Of a stretch of DNA of 64,000 bases, positions 16,902 through 24,309 are shown in pieces. Under the pieces are notes generated by a model. That model was not told the origin of the DNA, did no database searches, and saw only the letters and a list, made by a program, of their open reading frames with translations. A program made the translations under genes and the position numbers. Origin of the DNA: Streptomyces sp. NRRL F-2664 (lineage in GTDB: Bacteria > Actinomycetota > Actinomycetes > Streptomycetales > Streptomycetaceae); the NCBI RefSeq assembly GCF_000719345.1, contig NZ_JOFX01000008.1, forward strand, positions 1 to 64,000, written 5' to 3'. Every line of letters starts with the position of its first letter. Positions within the stretch are counted from its first letter, which is position 1.

Positions 16902-17636
16902 TCAGCGCCGGAGCACGTCGGCGAGCCAGTCGAAGACGACGTCGCAGTGCTGCTGCGGGGCCATCGGGGAGCAGTGCAACTGCGCCCCGGTGGCCTTCGT
17001 CAGTTTCACGTAGTCGCGCCGCGTGCGCAGCAGGTCGTACATCTGCCGCGGCTGGCCCGGGTAGAACTGCTCGAAGTCGTAGTCCAGGACGAGCGTGGGG
17101 GCCTTGATCCGGCCGACGACCCCGGTGATGTCGAGGCCCATGGCCACCTGCGCCGGGGTCCACAGGTCGGTGAGCACCCTCCCCTCGCGTGCCTGGCGCA
17201 GGGCCTGCCGGTCGAAGATCTCGAAGCGCTTCTTGACGGTGAAGGCCTCCTGCGGGGTGAGCCCGGGGACGACGTCCTCGTTCCAGACCCGGTTGGTCTC
17301 CTCCTTGTCGGGCGTGACGATGTCGCGCAGTTCCTCGTCGAAGCCGAGCCAGGGGCTGAGGCATCCGGGCATCGCCGCGCAGGCCGCGAGCCGGTGTTCG
17401 AAGGCGGCGGCGCGCGGGGCGAGGTTGCCGCCCATGCTCAGGCCGGTGAGGGCGATCCGCCGGCCGTCCACGTCGTCGCGCCGCAGCAGCCAGTCGACGA
17501 TCGGACGCACCACCGTCTCCCAGCGGGTGGTGAAGGGGATCTCCTCGACGAACAGCAACTGCCCCTGGCCGGGGCCGTCGTGGACGAGGGCGTTCCAGCC
17601 GCGGTCGAGGGCCGCGGACACGCCGTAGGTCCACAT
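16902..17636 (-). pseudogene. Alpha/beta hydrolase (acylaminoacyl-peptidase-like), 5'-truncated
   Basis: 244 residues beginning MWTYGVSAALDRGWNALVHD. GLSMGG carries the nucleophile serine, DGPGQG the oxyanion loop, LDYDFEQFYPGQ the region of the acid, and the end has an HCSPMAPQQH segment that may supply the His. Relatives that I know of this type are close to 400 residues and have about 150 residues before the MW-YG point. Here the frame stays open upstream for some codons but reads non-homologous Arg-rich sequence. The 5' part therefore seems lost exactly where the accessory element begins, as if the element had inserted within the gene. The remaining product might still fold but is probably inactive. 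Convergent with the subtilase gene. Confidence 0.7.
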
Positions 17637-17781
17637 GTCGACGGTGTGGATTGTTATTTCCTGCGACCTGCGGCGCTCGGAGCCCAGTGTCCGCCTGAGG
17701 CCCTGACCTGCATTCTCTTTAGTTCCGTTGTGTTCTCATCCGCGGTCGATGTTGAGGGGTCTGTGCCTCCCTAGAGGCTCC
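17637..17781. other. Candidate left boundary of the integrated element
   Basis: This gene-free stretch separates the truncated chromosomal hydrolase from element-type genes. Homology of the hydrolase to its family appears to end at about 17640-17650. No tRNA gene is visible here. A left attachment site may lie within it; its core can only be found by comparing with the right end, which is outside the window. Confidence 0.3.
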
Positions 17782-18066
17782 CTACTCCCCAGATTCTCCC
17801 CCGCGTGGGCCGCCCGGCGACGGCGATTCTCCCTGTTCACGCGCACCCAAGCGGCCGGGAACGTAGGGCAGGCCGCGGCGCTCCGCGTGCCGTTCCCGTT
17901 CATTCTCCAGCTCCATGACGCACTGTCGGCAGGCAGCAACCTGGTAGTCGCGGCCAGCGGGCGGCGAGATTACGGCGAGCGGCGTGACGTGGACCCCTGT
18001 TGCTGCGCACCGGAAGCAGTTCCCCGGCGTCCACATATACAGCTCCAGGATCGTGCGGCGATGCAT
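17782..18066 (-). CDS. Small Cys-rich protein of unknown function
   Basis: 94 residues. CFRCAATGVHVTPLAVI and VAACRQCVMELENERERHAE give two CxxC pairs that could hold zinc, followed by a charged helix and a disordered Pro/Gly tail. I chose the ATG at 18066, which has GGGGAG seven bases upstream; 18132 is possible and has AAGG. It is divergent from the GntR gene at 18238 and may share its operator. The family is not one I can name, but proteins like this are common beside GntR genes of Streptomyces integrative elements. Confidence 0.6.
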   Translation of the reverse strand: MHRRTILELYMWTPGNCFRCAATGVHVTPLAVISPPAGRDYQVAACRQCVMELENERERHAERRGLPYVPGRLGAREQGESPSPGGPRGGESGE

Positions 18067-18160
18067 GGCGAGGCTCCCCGACGTGGCGGCTCGAAGGGCG
18101 GCGCCGCGCATGGGTGCGCTAAGGGGCGTCATGGCTCAGCCTTCCCACGAGTAAGATCAT

Positions 18161-18176
18161 CTTGGATATATCTAGG
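18161..18176. promoter_or_regulatory. AT-rich imperfect palindrome between divergent genes
   Basis: CTTGGATATATCTAGG is a near-palindrome (6 of 8 paired positions) centred on GATATATC, in an otherwise GC-rich 171-base divergent region. It includes a TATATC -10-like stretch. It is the best candidate operator of the adjacent GntR protein. Confidence 0.4.
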
Positions 18177-18237
18177 CCTGCGGCCTGGCCCTAAGTTGCA
18201 GATCTCATACGTCTCAAGATCGACACGTGGGGTCTGG

Positions 18238-18852
18238 ATGGGTAGCGACGCGAGATACCGGCGCATCGCTTCCGACCTGCTGCGGCGCATCAAGGCTGGC
18301 GAGTGGGCGCCCGGCGAATCGCTACCGTCTCGCGTCGCCATGGCAACCCAGTACGGCGTGCACGAACAGACCATGCGCCTGGCTTACGTCGAGCTGCGGC
18401 GCACCGGGGTCCTGGAAGGCGAGCAGCGCCAGGCCGTCTTCGTGGCGCATCCTCCTGCCATGCGCACGCTTACCAACGCCGACGCACCGTGGCCCTGGGG
18501 ATCCGAGCTCCTCGATCGAAGCACCGGGCCGGCGTCTGACGAGATCGCCGACCGTCTCGCCGTCCCCGTGGGCGCCGTCGTGCAGCACAGGATGGTTGAG
18601 CGTCTCGAGCCCGGCGGAAGAACCGCCATGGTGGTGGAATCGTGGCGAGCCCACGGCGGGCCCCATGTGACCTTTGCGGCGGAGGTGGGCGTAGCGCCCC
18701 TGAGCGAGCAGGCGGCCCACGCGCTGGGGCTGCTGGTGGACACGCTGGCCTACCGCGTCACGCGGACGAGGCTGGGTGCGGACGGAAAGCCCGTGGAGAC
18801 CGCTGATCTGTATCTCCCCCTCGACCGGTGGACGATTCGCTTGCATGGCTAA
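18238..18852 (+). CDS. GntR-family regulator with UTRA domain
   Basis: 204 residues. Winged helix at about 5-70: YRRIASDLLRRIKAGEWAPG, LPSRVAMATQYGVHEQTMR, YVELRRTGVLE. Residues 80-200 fit a UTRA ligand-binding domain (VGAVVQHRMVERLEPGGR and the final TADLYLPLDRW). GntR/UTRA proteins of this size act as the main transcriptional switches of Streptomyces integrative elements and as local repressors. ATG at 18238 is the first codon of the fold. A 12-base perfect palindrome GGCGCATGCGCC (18871-18882) follows 19 bases after the stop and may end the message. Confidence 0.88.
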   Translation: MGSDARYRRIASDLLRRIKAGEWAPGESLPSRVAMATQYGVHEQTMRLAYVELRRTGVLEGEQRQAVFVAHPPAMRTLTNADAPWPWGSELLDRSTGPASDEIADRLAVPVGAVVQHRMVERLEPGGRTAMVVESWRAHGGPHVTFAAEVGVAPLSEQAAHALGLLVDTLAYRVTRTRLGADGKPVETADLYLPLDRWTIRLHG

Positions 18853-18976
18853 AATTGCCCGCCGGATTCAGGCGCATGCGCCGCCATCCTGCTTACATCC
18901 TGCCTGGCATATGCCACCCTCGGAAGAGCGCGCCCCGCATATATCTGCACACTGCGTTCACACCCCGTGCGAATGA

Positions 18977-18999
18977 GTCACATTCGTCACGTCCGTCAC
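18977..18999. repeat. Three GTCAC repeats at 9-base steps
   Basis: GTCAC occurs at 18977-18981, 18986-18990 and 18995-18999, exactly 9 bases apart, the last two inside CGTCACG. It lies in a 260-base stretch (18853-19112) without a gene. The core is the same GTCACG seen in the iteron-like array at 62.2-62.4 kb, but the spacing differs. Confidence 0.35.
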
Positions 19000-19030
19000 G
19001 CTGGTAGCGCCTGACGCGATGAAACTACGG

Positions 19031-19044
19031 CCGGTTAGAACCGG
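19031..19044. promoter_or_regulatory. CCGGTT-AG-AACCGG palindrome
   Basis: A perfect 6-base inverted repeat with a 2-base centre, and a further ACCGGCCGGT at 19061-19070. It lies 69 bases past the stop of the minus-strand gene at 19113, so it could be an operator or a short bidirectional terminator. Function unknown. Confidence 0.3.
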
Positions 19045-19112
19045 AGTCAACCATTCAATTACCGGCCGGTTCCCGCTCCCCCCAGCGCCGCCGCACCAGG
19101 AGGAGCGGGGGT

Positions 19113-19307
19113 CTAGGTGCCGGCATGCTCGGGGCAGGCCCGCGGGAACCAGCGGACCCGTCCTCCGGCACGGCCGGTGCGGCGCTCCCCGAGGTCGACC
19201 GCGGTCGCGTTGTCCAGCACGATCCCGCAGTGCACGCAGGCCGTGCCACGCACCTGCTGCTCGGACAGGTCGCCGACCGGCGGGAGAGGGGGGAGGGTGT
19301 CGCTCAT
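19113..19307 (-). CDS. Small hypothetical protein with Cys/His pairs
   Basis: 64 residues. ACVHCGIVLDNATAVDLGER followed later by CPEHAGT gives a CxxC and a CxxH pair, as in a small zinc ribbon. The ATG at 19307 begins MSDTLPPLPP; an upstream ATG at 19343 has no support. It is divergent from the HTH-PLD gene. I recognise the type as common in Streptomyces but know no function. Confidence 0.6.
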   Translation of the reverse strand: MSDTLPPLPPVGDLSEQQVRGTACVHCGIVLDNATAVDLGERRTGRAGGRVRWFPRACPEHAGT

Positions 19308-19417
19308 ACCCGTACTCTGCCCTGCCGTCGGGGACGCTTCCACCCGCCTTTCTGGGACGCCTGGGACGTTCCGCCGGTAGCGTCGCCGTACACCGTGCAG
19401 ACCGTCCTGGGGGATCC

Positions 19418-20173
19418 GTGAACGTCGCGCTGAGAGACGCCATGACCGGGGCCGGGATGACCCGCTCCAGCCTGGCCCGTAAGGTCGGCGTCGCGGGGAA
19501 GACGGTCGACAGATGGCTGGCTTCAGAGGCGCGCGTGCCGCGGGCTGAGGCGCGGGCCGCGGTCGCCGAGGTGTTGGGAGTGAGTGCGGAGATGCTCTGG
19601 CCGAAGGCCGTCAGGGATGCGATCAAGACCGGTACCGACCGGGAGGTCATCGCCACCTACGCCTACCGGAACACCTGTCCGCCCACCGTCTGGTCGTCGC
19701 TGATCGACGGGGCGAAGCGGCGCATCGTCTTCGCCGGCTACACGAACTACTTCATCTGGCAGGAGCAGCCGAAGGCCGCCGAGCGGCTGCGTGCCAAGGC
19801 CGAGGCCGGCGTGCAGGTGCGGTTCTTGGTAGGGGATCCGGAGTCGGAGGTCACCCGGCGGCGTGAGCAGGTCGAGGACAGCCCGCTTACGGTCGGCACC
19901 CGCATCCGGATGACGCTGGCCCAGCTGCAGCAGATGGGGCCGCTGCCGGGGCTGGAGGCCCGCTTCTCGGACGACCACATTGCCCTGTCGGCGTTCGTCT
20001 TCGACGACGAGATGCTGGTGACGCCGCACATCGCGAACCTCCTCGGGCATGAGTCGCCGATGCTGCACTTGCGCCGGCTGCAAGCGGACGGGCTATTCGA
20101 CCGGTTCGCGCAGCACGTCGATGCGCTGTGGGAGGGCGGCCGGCCGGTTCCGGGTGTCGGTGGCGGCTCGTAG
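19418..20173 (+). CDS. XRE-type HTH protein with C-terminal PLD-like domain
   Basis: 251 residues. Residues about 1-60 are an XRE-type HTH (LRDAMTGAGMTRSSLARKVG, KTVDRWLASEARVPR). Residues about 75-250 look like a phospholipase D-like helix-sheet unit (RRIVFAGYTNYFIW, AGVQVRFLVGDPESE, SDDHIALSAFVFDDEMLVTP), but no full HxKxxxxD is visible, so it is more likely a sensor domain than an enzyme. The GTG start at 19418 gives the HTH a natural N-terminus. Such proteins are widespread in Streptomyces; their role is not settled. It starts a plus-strand run of small genes. Confidence 0.78.
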   Translation: MNVALRDAMTGAGMTRSSLARKVGVAGKTVDRWLASEARVPRAEARAAVAEVLGVSAEMLWPKAVRDAIKTGTDREVIATYAYRNTCPPTVWSSLIDGAKRRIVFAGYTNYFIWQEQPKAAERLRAKAEAGVQVRFLVGDPESEVTRRREQVEDSPLTVGTRIRMTLAQLQQMGPLPGLEARFSDDHIALSAFVFDDEMLVTPHIANLLGHESPMLHLRRLQADGLFDRFAQHVDALWEGGRPVPGVGGGS

Positions 20174-20183
20174 GATCGGGTGC

Positions 20184-20333
20184 ATGATCCGGTCCGCGGA
20201 GGTCGTGAACGAGGAGATCCGGGCGCTGCTGCAGAACAACGGCAGGCCGCTCCCCGAGGACGTCGACCGCTACCACCGGCTCGTCGTCGAGTACGCCGAG
20301 GCGCTGCAGGCTGAGCGGGAGCAGGCCGCCTGA
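20184..20333 (+). CDS. Small acidic helical protein
   Basis: 49 residues, mostly one helix pair (VVNEEIRALLQNNGRPLPED, YHRLVVEYAEALQAER). It follows the HTH-PLD gene by 10 bases on the same strand, which suggests one transcript. A strong hairpin follows the stop. No family is recognised; it may be a partner of the upstream regulator. Confidence 0.6.
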   Translation: MIRSAEVVNEEIRALLQNNGRPLPEDVDRYHRLVVEYAEALQAEREQAA

Positions 20334-20341
20334 CACGCCTC

Positions 20342-20385
20342 CGCCCCACCGGGCGCTGTCCCCTGGGGCGGGGTCCGGTGGGGCG
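20342..20385 (+). terminator. Terminator hairpin after the small acidic gene
   Basis: CGCCCCACCGG (20342-20352) pairs perfectly with CCGGTGGGGCG (20375-20385) around a 22-base loop, 9 bases after the stop at 20333. This ends the transcript begun at 19418. Confidence 0.65.
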
Positions 20386-20494
20386 AAGATCGAAAGCACA
20401 TCACCGACCAGCAGAATCGGTGAGTGTGTGGTGTTCATGACTGTACCGACAGGCGCTGACAATGACCTGCCCCGATCGGCGTAGACTCGAACAT

Positions 20495-20827
20495 GTGTCC
20501 GATCTGCCGCCTGACCTCCCCCGCCTCCGCACCCTGGAGACGTGGCTCGTCCTCACCCTGGAGCGCGTCCGGCAGCAGATCACGGCCGCCGAACAGCAGG
20601 CCGCCGCAGCGGCTGCCCGCCGGGATCCCCCGCCGCCACCAGACTGGCTCATCGAGCACGGCATCGGCGTCGGCCGCACCCCAGTCCGCGTGCACGTCGG
20701 CGGCTGCTGGGACACCCGCTCACGCTGCGCACCGGCAGACCGGGACACCGCACGGCGGGCGCTGGCCGACAACGTGGAGGCTTGCACCCATTGCCGGCCC
20801 GACACCGCGCTCGGCGTGCTGGACTAG
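20495..20827 (+). CDS. DUF6233-type small protein
   Basis: 110 residues. It begins VSDLPPDLPRLRTLETWLVL, continues with a charged helix (ERVRQQITAAEQQAAAAA), then PDWLIEHGIGVGRTPVRVHV, a tryptophan-plus-basic stretch, and a CTHCRPDTALG end with a CxxC. This layout matches the small Streptomyces family annotated as DUF6233. GTG at 20495 is chosen because the family starts there. Function unknown. Confidence 0.65.
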   Translation: MSDLPPDLPRLRTLETWLVLTLERVRQQITAAEQQAAAAAARRDPPPPPDWLIEHGIGVGRTPVRVHVGGCWDTRSRCAPADRDTARRALADNVEACTHCRPDTALGVLD

Positions 20828-20874
20828 GCCGGCATCCAGATGCGCCAGGCTGCATCCGGACGGAGCCTGGAAAC

Positions 20875-21429
20875 ATGTGGAAGCAAGAACCGCCACCAGG
20901 GGGCTGGGGGCGGGGGCCGGGGCAGGGACCGCCATCGCCAGCGGGTCAGGGGTGGGGGACGCCGCCTCCGCCGCGAAGAGGCGCAGCTGGGAGGATCATT
21001 GGGTTCTCGTGTCTGGGGGCGCTCACTGTGGTGGCACTGCTACTGATCGGCGGGCTGCTGCTGGGCGGGGGTGGCAATCCGGACCGGCGGCCCGTAGCCC
21101 CGGAGTCCAGGCCTGCCGGCACGGAGGCGCCGACGGGGCGCGAAGCGACGGGGCCGAAGGGGGACGTGCAGATCACGGCATGCGGGGTGGATTCGTCAAC
21201 GGGCTGGCCGAGCGCAGATTTGTTGATCACTAATCGATCCAGCAAGCCGAGCACCTACTTGGTCCACGTCGAGTTCGTCGACGCTGCCGGCAGGAGACTG
21301 AGCGAGGCCTACGCCTCCTCAAGTGGCGTCGCACCGGGACAGCAGTCGGCGGTAGAGGCTCAGGGTCTCGACCAAGTCCCAGCCGGTACGGTCTGCCGGA
21401 TCACGGACGTTACCCGCTTTGCCTCTTGA
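20875..21429 (+). CDS. Membrane-anchored FxLYD-like protein
   Basis: 184 residues. A Pro/Gly-rich cytoplasmic start (GWGRGPGQGPPSPAGQGWG), one membrane helix at about 42-65 (IGFSCLGALTVVALLLIGGL), then an extracellular beta domain at 95-184: VQITACGVDSSTGWPSADLL, ITNRSSKPSTYLVHVEFVD and GLDQVPAGTVCRITDV. The beta domain resembles FxLYD/DUF4352-type modules often attached to the cell surface. The start follows the DUF6233 stop by 47 bases. Two cysteines may form a disulphide. It could alter the cell surface of a lysogen. Confidence 0.7.
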   Translation: MWKQEPPPGGWGRGPGQGPPSPAGQGWGTPPPPRRGAAGRIIGFSCLGALTVVALLLIGGLLLGGGGNPDRRPVAPESRPAGTEAPTGREATGPKGDVQITACGVDSSTGWPSADLLITNRSSKPSTYLVHVEFVDAAGRRLSEAYASSSGVAPGQQSAVEAQGLDQVPAGTVCRITDVTRFAS

Positions 21430-21619
21430 GCTTCGCCGGTCGTGCTGGCGGCTGCGATGGCGGCTTGGCATGCGACCGCCCGCCGAGTAAGCGCGCGACG
21501 ACCCTCCCGTGGGGAGCCGGGAGGGCGCCGGGCCCGGGATGGTCAGGACCGGTGGATGCACCGTAAACCCGCAGGCCCCGGCGCGGTAGGCATATGACAG
21601 ATCAAGATTCCAGAAAGCA

Positions 21620-21656
21620 GAACGCCCGCCCCGAGCGTCACCAGGGGCGGGCGTTC
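21620..21656. terminator. 13-bp perfect terminator hairpin
   Basis: GAACGCCCGCCCC (21620-21632) pairs with GGGGCGGGCGTTC (21644-21656) around 11 bases. It lies 27 bases behind the stop of the minus-strand gene at 21684 and is followed on that strand by CTGCTTTCTGG. It can also serve the plus strand. The remaining gap 21430-21619 shows no gene. Confidence 0.75.
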
Positions 21657-21683
21657 CGATGCGCACAGCGTGCCCGCGGGCAC

Positions 21684-21956
21684 TCACATGGCTTCGGGTT
21701 CCTCGCGGATGTCGCTGACGCTGGCGAGGAGGGTCCCCTCCGACTGCTCGTAATGGGACAGGGCCAGACCGAGCCCGAAGAAGGTGGGAGCCCATTCGCC
21801 AACGAAGATGCCCCACCGGTCAGCGCGATCAAGGCCGGCACCCGGCTCGGCGCTGAGGGACGTCGCCCATGCGGCGATGGAAAGACCGATCGAGGCGAAC
21901 GCTGCCATGTACGCGTGCTCGCTCCGCAAGCCCATCTCGTGAAGCTTCTTGATCAT
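21684..21956 (-). CDS. Small two-helix membrane protein
   Basis: 90 residues. MIKKLHEMGLRSEHAYMAAF leads into a membrane helix (about 17-40) and WGIFVGEWAPTFFGLGLALS forms a second near 55-75, with an acidic end. It is the leftmost gene of a minus-strand run and is followed by a strong terminator. The ATG at 21956 gives the helix a normal start. Function unknown; a phage-type membrane or holin-like role is possible. Confidence 0.6.
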   Translation of the reverse strand: MIKKLHEMGLRSEHAYMAAFASIGLSIAAWATSLSAEPGAGLDRADRWGIFVGEWAPTFFGLGLALSHYEQSEGTLLASVSDIREEPEAM

Positions 21957-22057
21957 GGCTATCCCTTGCGTGTGAGGGGTCAGGATCCCCTTCAGGTTCA
22001 CCCGGCCGGGGCGTGCGCGCATCCCGGCGGCGCTCGGCGGACGGCAAGTACGAGAAG

Positions 22058-22086
22058 GCCCGCCCCCGCCGGATGCGGGAGCGGGC
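22058..22086 (-). terminator. Hairpin behind the 121-residue gene
   Basis: GCCCGCCCCCGC pairs with GCGGGAGCGGGC with one central mismatch around a 5-base loop, 11 bases past the stop at 22097 on the minus strand. Confidence 0.55.
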
Positions 22087-22096
22087 GCTAAAGACG

Positions 22097-22462
22097 CTAC
22101 GGAGTCTCGTCGAAGTCGTAGGTGCCAGGCCTCGCGAACTGTCCCGCACCGTCCGAGCGAAGGCCGGCTGCGATGCTGCCGTTAACGCGGCCGCTTCGGG
22201 TCCGTGTGTCAACGCCGCAGGCTTCGGCGAACTCGTACACGTCGAAGTTAGGGTCCTGATAGGCGAGCACCTGCGCGGTCACCCACATGACGTTGGTTCG
22301 GACACGGCGCGTCTCGTCCTCGTCGAGAACACGCTCGGACATCTTGTGCTTGCTGTCCACGTCGTGATGGTGGCCGGCCCGGTCGGTGCGCCAGGGGGCG
22401 TCCGACCAGTCGTGGTTCTTGATCTCCGCGGCGTGCTCGCGGGCAATGCGGCTGAGAGCCAT
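22097..22462 (-). CDS. Hypothetical protein
   Basis: 121 residues, polar and charged. Notable segments are HAAEIKNHDWSDAPWRTDRA, DEDETRRVRTNVMWVTAQVL and FDVYEFAEACGVDTRTRSG. GGAGG lies four bases before the ATG at 22462, a convincing ribosome site. I recognise no domain. It stands alone between a terminator and a 3-gene run and is probably an accessory gene of the element. Confidence 0.6.
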   Translation of the reverse strand: MALSRIAREHAAEIKNHDWSDAPWRTDRAGHHHDVDSKHKMSERVLDEDETRRVRTNVMWVTAQVLAYQDPNFDVYEFAEACGVDTRTRSGRVNGSIAAGLRSDGAGQFARPGTYDFDETP

Positions 22463-22542
22463 AAGTCCTCCGATAGGACCAGGTGCTGCGCCACCCCCCG
22501 ACGGGGCGGCCGGTACATCTTGGCACGCGGCACCGACAGGCG

Positions 22543-22761
22543 TCAGGCCTCGCCGTAGAGACCGTCCAACCAGACTTCCAGCTCGGCCAAGTCCGGGTGC
22601 TCGCGGAGACCGGCAAGCTCGGCCTCTCGCATCATTCCGATGGCCTGCCAGCCCACCTCGGTCGCCTTGGCCAGCTGCACCCGCAACCGGTCCGACGCCT
22701 CCTTCATGCTGCGCAAGTTGGCTGTGACGCGATCCAGGGCTGAGCGTTCGCCGTCGGTCAA
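22543..22761 (-). CDS. Small helical protein, TTG start
   Basis: 72 residues: TDGERSALDRVTANLRSMKE, ASDRLRVQLAKATEVGWQAI, HPDLAELEVWLDGLYGEA. It is likely a coiled-coil. The TTG at 22759-22761 is preceded by GAAGGAG at five bases, a better start than any ATG or GTG in frame, the nearest of which would overlap the upstream gene widely. It follows the 76-residue gene by 44 bases. Function unknown. Confidence 0.55.
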   Translation of the reverse strand: MTDGERSALDRVTANLRSMKEASDRLRVQLAKATEVGWQAIGMMREAELAGLREHPDLAELEVWLDGLYGEA

Positions 22762-22805
22762 GGCGTCTCCTTCGGGTGGCTCCAGTGTGGCAGGGCGGAC
22801 GTTCG

Positions 22806-23036
22806 TTACGTGCAGGCTGGCGTGGCCGTGGCCGCCCAACGCTCGGCGGTGAGGGCGACGCGCTCGCCGGCGCAGGTCGTCAGGAACAGCCCGGCGCGGT
22901 TGTCGTCCACGATGCCGCAGCGGGACGCGCCGTCCGACGGCCGGTAGCAGAACACGTGCTCGCCAACCCGCGGCACGTACCCGCCGCACGTCGGGTCACC
23001 CGGCCAAGCCTGCGTGAACTGCCAGTCGAGATCCAT
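22806..23036 (-). CDS. Small hypothetical protein
   Basis: 76 residues, beginning MDLDWQFTQAWPGDPTCGGY. The remaining part (GEHVFCYRPSDGASRCGIVD, LTTCAGERVALTAERWAATA) suggests a small beta-barrel with four cysteines. The ATG at 23036 has GGAGG four bases upstream; a GTG one codon earlier is too close to it. It lies 27 bases behind the endonuclease gene. Unknown role. Confidence 0.55.
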   Translation of the reverse strand: MDLDWQFTQAWPGDPTCGGYVPRVGEHVFCYRPSDGASRCGIVDDNRAGLFLTTCAGERVALTAERWAATATPACT

Positions 23037-23063
23037 CACGCCTCCCAGCGCATAACGTCTGGG

Positions 23064-23504
23064 CTAGGTGTCGGTACGGCCGAAGCCATCCCATGGCGAG
23101 CCGTACTGCTCCTCGACCTGGAGCATGACGGCTGGCGATCGAGAGCGGTACGCGGCGAAGCTGGGCGCGGTCGAATGCGGCTCCGCCGAGTTGCAACTGC
23201 GGCATAGCAGGCCGCGGACGAACCCAGTTTCGTGGCAGTGGTCGACGACCAGGCTTCCCCGACGGGCGCTGCACATCGCGCACGCGCCGGCCTGCCACCG
23301 CCGCAAAGCATCCGTCGGCGAGAGGTGCGCCGGGATGGGCTCGTCAGGCACGGCCCAGGCGTGACAGGACAGGATGCCTTGGAGATCAAGGACCTCAGCC
23401 TCGCCGAAAGTCGGGCGGCCCTGCAGCGTGGACCCGAGCCACACTTCCTCGGCAGCATCCCGGCGGCGCATCTCCCCCATTGCCCACTCAAGGCTGGCGG
23501 TCAC
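23064..23504 (-). CDS. Endonuclease VII-like HNH nuclease
   Basis: 146 residues. CAMCSARRGSLVVDHCHETG followed by FVRGLLCRSCNSA is the recombination endonuclease VII signature: two CxxC zinc pairs framing D-H-C-H and the metal-binding Asn. It should cut branched or double-stranded DNA. The GTG start at 23504 overlaps the recombinase stop (GTGA at 23501-23504), so the two enzymes are made together. The N-terminal 60 residues are charged helices of no known type. A Holliday-junction-cutting partner for a site-specific recombinase is an attractive idea but is only inferred from the coupling. Confidence 0.82.
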   Translation of the reverse strand: MTASLEWAMGEMRRRDAAEEVWLGSTLQGRPTFGEAEVLDLQGILSCHAWAVPDEPIPAHLSPTDALRRWQAGACAMCSARRGSLVVDHCHETGFVRGLLCRSCNSAEPHSTAPSFAAYRSRSPAVMLQVEEQYGSPWDGFGRTDT

Positions 23505-24106
23505 TGCTGTACCGCCCCCGTGTCGTGGGCGCGCAACGCCTGGGAGATGGCACCGATGCTTGGGTTCTTGCCCTTGCTCTTGCCCTCGACGATGCGGAGG
23601 TGCGGCTGGATCTGCCGGATGGTGAAGCCCTTCGCTCGCAGGGCCGCGGCCTGGATCGTGAGCGCCTCCGTCATGACCGGCTTCCGGCCGCCGACCCGGC
23701 CGCGCTTTCGCGCCGACTCCAGGCCGTCCTTGGTCTTTCGCACGATGTCGCGGCGGCGGTCCTCGGCGAGCGCCAGTGCGAGGTCCAGGATCAGCGAGCG
23801 CTCCTTGTGTTCGCCGGCTGCGATGCCTTCGAGCACCTTGACTGCGATGCCGCGCTCGAAGAGGTCGTTCAGGACGATGAGGCCTTCGAGGAGGTTGCGG
23901 CCGAGGCGGTCGACTTCCTGGACGCAGAGCATGTCGCCTTCGCGGACGTACTCGATGGCGGCGAGAAGGCCGGGGCGCTCTTCGGTGAGGAGCTTGCCGC
24001 TCATCTTCTCTTCGAAGACCTTGAGGCAGATCGGATCGAGAGCGTCGTGCTGGCGTTGGGTGTTCTGCTTGTCGGTACTGACGCGGACGAGCCCGACGAG
24101 GGCCAT
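23501..24106 (-). CDS. Small serine recombinase (resolvase/invertase type)
   Basis: 201 residues. The catalytic domain begins VGLVRVSTDKQNTQRQHDAL with the nucleophile serine in RVST, followed by VQEVDRLGRNLLEGLIVLND (the D-R-L-x-R motif) and KERSLILDLALALAEDRRRD leading to helix E. The C-terminal 45 residues hold an HTH (LTIQAAALRAKGFTIRQIQP). Length is that of plasmid resolvases and DNA invertases, not of the large phage integrases (450 or more). It may resolve dimers of a circular plasmid form, invert a segment, or be the integrase of the element. The 203-base region upstream is the likely crossover site. Confidence 0.9.
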   Translation of the reverse strand: MALVGLVRVSTDKQNTQRQHDALDPICLKVFEEKMSGKLLTEERPGLLAAIEYVREGDMLCVQEVDRLGRNLLEGLIVLNDLFERGIAVKVLEGIAAGEHKERSLILDLALALAEDRRRDIVRKTKDGLESARKRGRVGGRKPVMTEALTIQAAALRAKGFTIRQIQPHLRIVEGKSKGKNPSIGAISQALRAHDTGAVQQ

Positions 24107-24309
24107 TCAACTCCCCTTCGTTCATCAAACGCTGCGTAACCTACCTGAACAGTAGCAGATAGATGAACGAGTTTCTGAACAACTGGGATGCTGGAGCGAC
24201 GAGTTCGGCCCGAGCCGGTGGCCGCGTTCACCTTCCGACCGATTGATGAACAGTCGACGGTCCCACTGCATCCCGTCGGCTGTCCGTGCCGCGACGTAAG
24301 GTCGCCTGC
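24107..24309. other. Gene-free region upstream of the recombinase, possible res site
   Basis: Relatively AT-rich 203 bases between the recombinase and a divergent small gene. It holds CTGCGTAACCTACC and, facing it, GAACAGTAGCAG (together 24130-24156), giving an imperfect dyad with outer CTGC/GCAG, and several scattered GAAC. Small serine recombinases usually act on sites just upstream of their own gene. No clear full res array could be made out. Confidence 0.3.

Noticed and set aside
13387..17634. A 1415-codon open frame on the minus strand across the dctA and subtilase genes
   Set aside because: It is antisense to two certain genes, has the Arg/Gly/Asp-rich composition of high-GC shadow frames and shows no domain apart from the true hydrolase stretch, which is in a different frame.
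17637..18240. A tRNA gene as integration target at the left border
   Set aside because: No cloverleaf or TTC-containing T-arm could be found in the border region on either strand.
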